Positions 5,993 to 8,243 of a stretch of 8,243 nt of DNA are shown one piece after another. Position 1 is the first letter of the stretch; the number at the start of each line of letters is the position of its first letter. Position numbers and translations under genes: made by a program. Source of the stretch: Verrucomicrobiales bacterium (lineage in GTDB: Bacteria; Verrucomicrobiota; Verrucomicrobiia; Verrucomicrobiales; V1-33). Below the pieces are notes generated by a model. The model saw only the letters and a program-made list of their open reading frames with translations. It did no database searches and had not been told where the DNA came from. The stretch covers positions 1-8,243 of the forward strand of contig JALRGB010000204.1 in the NCBI GenBank assembly GCA_023253575.1, written 5' to 3'.

Positions 5993-7381
5993 TTAAATGA
6001 TTTCAAAATACCGCTTCATCTCCCAGTCAGTGACACCGTCTAACCATTGGCGCCACTCCCAGTCCCGGGTCGCGGCAAAATGATCAACAAAACCATCGCC
6101 CAGCCAGTCGCGGGCGATGGCCGATTTCTCGAACACTCGGGTGGTCTCAATCAGGGTGCGAGGAGCGCGTGGGACCGATTCACCTCCTACATTCGTTCCG
6201 GTGATCGGTGGAGTGGTGAGTTTTAGGTTGTTTTCCACTCCGTGCAGGCCGGCGGCAATCACGGCAGCCATGGCCAGATAGGGATTGACGTCCGCCCCAG
6301 GGCAACGTGTCTCAAGGCGCGCCGCTTTGGGATTGTTCGCTATCACGCGGAAGCTGGCGGTGCGGTTGTCTAGGCCCCACGTCGGTTTGGTGGGCGCCCA
6401 GAAACCGTCGACTAAGCGTTTGTAGCTGTTGATGGTCGGCCAGATCATGGGCCCAAAATCCATCATGGCCGCCACCTGGCCGGCCAGATAGCTTTCGAAC
6501 AATCGGCTCATGCGGCGCGGGTTTTTCGCGTCATAAAAGACATTGGTTGTGCCGTCGGAGAGGCTTTGATGGATATGTCCGCTGCAGCCCGGGAGCGTCT
6601 GGTTGGGCTTGGCCATGAAGCTCGGCATGATGCCAAAGCCGGCGGCAATTTCTTTGGTGCCGGCTTTGAATAAAATCGCGCGATCCGCCTGTTCCAGAGC
6701 CTCGCTGAACCCGATGGCGGCCTCGTAGACACCCGGGCCGGTCTCGGTATGCAGTCCTTCGAGCGGCACACCAAAACCTGCCATCTGATCCATGAGGGCA
6801 TTGAGAAACTGTCGGTTTTGGTTCATCCGCAGCAGCGAATATCCAAACATGCCGGGGGTCAGTGGTTCCGGTCCCACGCCCTTTTTCGCGGCCCAGCTTT
6901 GGGGTGTTTCTAAAAAGTTAAACCACTCAAATTCCATGCCCGTCATCACCTGAAACCCCATTTTTTCCGCGCGCTTCAGCACTCGTCGCAGCGCTTGCCG
7001 CGGACACTGCGCATGAGCCGTACCGTCGGCGTTGACAAACTCGCCGAGAAAAAATGGCACCCCCCCATCCCATGGCACCTGCCGCGATGTGTTGAGGTCG
7101 ATCCGTACGAGCGCGTCCGGAAATCCATGCTGCCATCCAGTGGCCGTGGTGTTATCATACGGGTTGTCCATCACATCCCACCCCAAGACCACATCACAAA
7201 ATCCGAAACCGCCGTCCGCCCCAGGCGCCGTCGCACTCAAGAATTTGCCCGTGTGCAGGTACTTGCCCCGCAAAACACCGTCAATATCACTGACCGCCAC
7301 TTTGACTTTTTGCGAACCCGACGCCGCGACACTGCGCACCGCAGGATGAACAACCGATTGAGTTTTCTTGGAGGTGGCCAT
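5993..7381 (-). CDS. Glutamine synthetase-family gamma-glutamylamine ligase (PuuA/GlnA4/IpuC-like)
   Basis: The protein has 462 residues from ATG at 7381, close to E. coli PuuA (472). It begins with an SDIDGVLRGK beta-grasp segment. The catalytic domain then carries the metal and substrate residues of glutamine synthetase: Glu150 and Glu152 (GMEFEWF), Glu213 and Glu220 (TETGPGVYEAA), His269 and His271 (GCSGHIH), Arg322 (NSYKRL), Arg340 and Arg345 (DNRTASFR), Glu357 and Arg359 (RLETRCPGADVNPYLAMAA). The Glu of the ammonium-closing loop (Glu327 in Salmonella GlnA) is replaced by Trp328 (VDGFWAP), as in ligases acting on amines rather than ammonia. It would use ATP to join glutamate to an amine as the first pathway step, in the cytoplasm. 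An open frame continues up to GTG at 7489, but the added 36 residues look non-family, so ATG is chosen. There is no good Shine-Dalgarno site at this ATG. A sigma-54-like element lies 34-50 nt upstream. Confidence 0.88.
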   Translation of the reverse strand: MATSKKTQSVVHPAVRSVAASGSQKVKVAVSDIDGVLRGKYLHTGKFLSATAPGADGGFGFCDVVLGWDVMDNPYDNTTATGWQHGFPDALVRIDLNTSRQVPWDGGVPFFLGEFVNADGTAHAQCPRQALRRVLKRAEKMGFQVMTGMEFEWFNFLETPQSWAAKKGVGPEPLTPGMFGYSLLRMNQNRQFLNALMDQMAGFGVPLEGLHTETGPGVYEAAIGFSEALEQADRAILFKAGTKEIAAGFGIMPSFMAKPNQTLPGCSGHIHQSLSDGTTNVFYDAKNPRRMSRLFESYLAGQVAAMMDFGPMIWPTINSYKRLVDGFWAPTKPTWGLDNRTASFRVIANNPKAARLETRCPGADVNPYLAMAAVIAAGLHGVENNLKLTTPPITGTNVGGESVPRAPRTLIETTRVFEKSAIARDWLGDGFVDHFAATRDWEWRQWLDGVTDWEMKRYFEII

Positions 7382-7414
7382 GAAGGTGTGGGTAAATAAA
7401 CCGAAGTGGAGACC

Positions 7415-7431
7415 GGCGACAGCGGTACCAA
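7415..7431 (-). promoter_or_regulatory. Candidate sigma-54 (-24/-12) promoter of gamma-glutamyl operon
   Basis: On the minus strand TTGGTACC-GCTG-TCGCC (7431-7415) has the invariant GG-N10-GC spacing and matches TGGYAC at the -24 box fully; the -12 box reads TCGC instead of TTGC. Transcription would start near 7404, leaving a leader of about 23 nt before the ligase ATG at 7381. Sigma-54 control is common for nitrogen-catabolism genes. It would need an activator bound further upstream. Confidence 0.3.
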
Positions 7432-7600
7432 GGATCCAAAACCATCTACCGTACCCCAGTAAAGTTGACCATTCCAAACTCACCGCCACCTTTACGGTGT
7501 CTGTTTTGTCACCGACTGGCAGCCGAGAGTGGGTCTCGCCTCTGGGTTATCGGAGGGGGCCCCGCACGCTTCGTGGCGAGCCATGGCGAGCACCGCCGTT

Positions 7601-7620
7601 TTGACACTTCGCCATGTCAA
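7601..7620. promoter_or_regulatory. Inverted repeat TTGACA-N8-TGTCAA, candidate regulator site
   Basis: Two perfect 6-bp half-sites, TTGACA (7601-7606) and TGTCAA (7615-7620), are separated by 8 nt. Their centres are 14 nt apart, more than one helical turn. The repeat centre is about 206 nt upstream of the start point predicted from the sigma-54-like element, within the range used by enhancer-binding activators. TTGACA also equals the sigma-70 -35 box, but no matching -10 box lies at 16-18 nt on either strand. Confidence 0.3.
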
Positions 7621-7733
7621 CTTGCCTCGGGCCGACACAAGCGCATACTCATCGTTGTCCGTAGGGGCGTGTCTTCACTGAACTTGGGCAGAAACCAAGG
7701 GTCAGCGGTGGTCGCCATCAGATCAAAATCAGG

Positions 7734-7762
7734 TTGGCGCCAGAGGGTAAAAATGCGATCAT
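7734..7762 (+). promoter_or_regulatory. Weak candidate promoter of tRNA-Arg
   Basis: TTGGCG (7734-7739) and GATCAT (7757-7762) are spaced by 17 nt, each matching four of six consensus bases. The start point would be near 7769, about 55 nt before the mature tRNA. Spacing and place are right, but the match is poor. Confidence 0.2.
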
Positions 7763-7823
7763 ACCAATGGCAAGCCGAGCGAAGTGACTCAGGCGAAAAG
7801 CCGCACGTCACCCAAAACAAAAA

Positions 7824-7899
7824 GCACCCGTAGCTCAGTGGATAGAGCAGCGGATTTCTAATCCGCCGGTCGCAGGTTCGAATCCTGCCGGGTGCGCCA
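7824..7899 (+). tRNA. tRNA-Arg (anticodon TCT)
   Basis: A complete 76-nt cloverleaf with encoded CCA. The acceptor stem GCACCCG (7824-7830) pairs with CGGGTGC (7889-7895), followed by discriminator G and CCA (7897-7899). The D-stem is GCTC/GAGC. The anticodon stem GCGGA/TCCGC encloses loop TTTCTAA, with anticodon TCT at 7857-7859, reading AGA. The T-arm GCAGG/CCTGC has the TTCGAAT loop (7877-7883). All stems pair without mismatch. The gene is on the opposite strand to all protein genes here. Genes for tRNA-Arg(UCU) are frequent integration targets, and unusual sequence follows directly downstream. Confidence 0.98.
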
Positions 7900-7907
7900 G
7901 TTTTAAC

Positions 7908-7926
7908 CACTGAAAATCAGTGTTTT
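7908..7926 (+). terminator. Short hairpin with T run after tRNA-Arg
   Basis: CACTGA (7908-7913) and TCAGTG (7917-7922) form a perfect 6-bp stem around AAA, followed directly by TTTT (7923-7926). It starts 9 nt after the tRNA CCA. This is the form of a small factor-independent terminator, though the stem is short and not G+C rich. Confidence 0.5.
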
Positions 7927-7989
7927 ACGAAGAAAAGCAGGATTGCACTGAGATGAACGAAATGGTGGTCAAATGCACCAAAAAGAAGC

Positions 7990-8050
7990 CATTTAATCCA
8001 AATTTAATCCAACGTTTATCCAACATTTATCCAACGCGCATCCCATCCAA
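7990..8050. repeat. 11-bp-period tandem array of TTTA(A)TCCAA units
   Basis: Four units end in ATCCAA at 8001, 8012, 8023 and 8034, an exact 11-bp period: CATTTAATCCAA, ATTTAATCCAA, CGTTTATCCAA and CATTTATCCAA. A degenerate fifth copy in register (CGCGCATCCCA, 8035-8045) and a further ATCCAA at 8045-8050 follow. The array begins 90 nt after the tRNA end in an AT-richer stretch. One copy per helical turn places all units on one DNA face, as in arrays bound by integrase arm domains, replication initiators or repressors. Confidence 0.75.
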
Positions 8051-8071
8051 TAATGCCGTGCGTGTCGGATC

Positions 8072-8094
8072 TCCTACCTTCCCCGGGAAGAGGA
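8072..8094 (-). other. Hairpin downstream of right-edge gene, possible terminator without T run
   Basis: CTTCC-CCG-GGAAG (8078-8090), flanked by TCCT (8072-8075) and AGGA (8091-8094), forms an extended hairpin with a 2-nt bulge. It lies 14 nt after the stop codon of the minus-strand gene ending at 8109. No T run follows on that strand, so a factor-independent terminator is not established. Confidence 0.25.
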
Positions 8095-8108
8095 TGATTG
8101 CCGTCTGG

Positions 8109-8243
8109 TCAGTCGCGAAACGCCAGAAACGCTTCGGTCGGCTCCTTGATCCAATCGAACGATGGCCAGCGCTGCCGGTTCAACGTCTCAGCATATTCGA
8201 CGGCTTCGGACATCAGAGCGAAGCCACGGCCGATGTGGTAGCG
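8109..8243 (-). CDS. C-terminal fragment of unrecognised protein (5' part beyond right edge)
   Basis: Only the last 44 codons and a TGA stop (8111-8109) are visible. They run from RYHIGRGFALMSEAVEYAET to a tail with RWPSFDWI and EAFLAFRD. The codon choice (CGC, CTG, GCG, many G or C third positions) is like the sure genes of the window, and the mix of charged and aromatic residues looks like a real protein end. I do not recognise the family. A plus-strand frame from ATG at 7953 is also open across this region to the edge, so the strand is not certain. It is separated from the tRNA by the 11-bp repeat array and may belong to an inserted element or to the ordinary chromosome. Confidence 0.5.
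   Translation of the reverse strand, partial: RYHIGRGFALMSEAVEYAETLNRQRWPSFDWIKEPTEAFLAFRD

Larger units (their letters stand above)
7490..7823. other. Non-coding divergent region between ligase operon and tRNA-Arg
   Basis: I see no convincing protein gene in this stretch. Open frames on both strands are weak: the longest minus frame runs through the tRNA. The region must hold control sequences for the minus-strand operon and the plus-strand tRNA. It contains the TTGACA/TGTCAA inverted repeat, a 10-bp-spaced duplication of TGGCGAGC (7574-7581 and 7584-7591) and a GGGGCCCC palindrome at 7556-7563. Confidence 0.6.

Noticed and set aside
7382..7489. Upstream extension of the ligase to GTG at 7489, giving a hydrophobic 36-residue N-terminus that could look like a membrane anchor
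   Set aside because: The added residues do not resemble the family, the protein from ATG at 7381 already has family length, and the sigma-54-like element would lie inside the coding region. The AAAGG near the GTG codons keeps a small doubt.
7617..7910. Minus-strand open frame of 97 codons covering the tRNA region, starting MVKTGAPGRIRTCDRR
   Set aside because: Its N-terminal part is the antisense translation of the tRNA-Arg gene, a well-known kind of false protein (GRIRTCDRRIRNPLLYPLSYG-like entries). The tRNA is unambiguous.
7990..8050. CRISPR array reading of the short repeats
   Set aside because: Units are 11 bp with no spacers of constant length between them, and no cas gene is present.
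1..8243. Insertion sequence or defence system
   Set aside because: No transposase, terminal inverted repeats, nuclease or toxin-antitoxin motifs were seen. All full-length genes are metabolic or transport genes.

Overview
The window comes from a bacterial chromosome whose G+C content looks to be in the high fifties per cent by eye. All protein genes lie on the minus strand; one tRNA gene lies on the plus strand. The taxon is uncertain. The protein families and the tRNA with an encoded CCA fit a free-living Gram-negative heterotroph. Verrucomicrobiota or Proteobacteria would both be reasonable, but nothing in the sequence settles this.

The core (about 2635-7381, read right to left) is a compact four-gene catabolic operon. 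It holds a glutamine-synthetase-family ligase, an iron-type alcohol dehydrogenase, a PuuD-like class I amidotransferase hydrolase and an NAD(P)-dependent aldehyde dehydrogenase. The genes are separated by 11 nt and by 18 or 42 nt (depending on the hydrolase start), and the last two overlap by 4 nt (ATGA). A separate unit follows after about 280 nt: a 12-helix APC-superfamily permease, then (39 nt on) a xylose-isomerase-like TIM-barrel isomerase or epimerase that is cut by the left edge.

Together the genes look like a variant of the gamma-glutamylated-amine route (the Puu pathway of E. coli; the GlnA4 ethanolamine route proposed in Streptomyces). The permease would import an amine. The ligase would attach glutamate to it. 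The two dehydrogenases would oxidise an alcohol group to aldehyde and then to acid. The hydrolase would release glutamate and an amino acid. An alcohol dehydrogenase where PuuB amine oxidase is expected, plus a Trp in the ligase where true glutamine synthetase has its ammonium-loop Glu, points to an amino alcohol such as ethanolamine, alaninol or serinol as substrate. The substrate is inferred, not shown.

The ligase start is preceded by a GG-N10-GC sigma-54-like element, and about 200 nt further up lies a TTGACA-N8-TGTCAA inverted repeat. The permease has its own sigma-70-like promoter, with a perfect inverted repeat just downstream of the expected start point.

The right end (7824-8243) has a canonical tRNA-Arg(UCU), a short hairpin with a T run, an AT-rich patch with an exact 11-bp-period array of TTTA(A)TCCAA units, and the C-terminal end of an unrecognised minus-strand gene. 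This arrangement resembles the edge of a tRNA-associated integrated element, but no integrase is visible.
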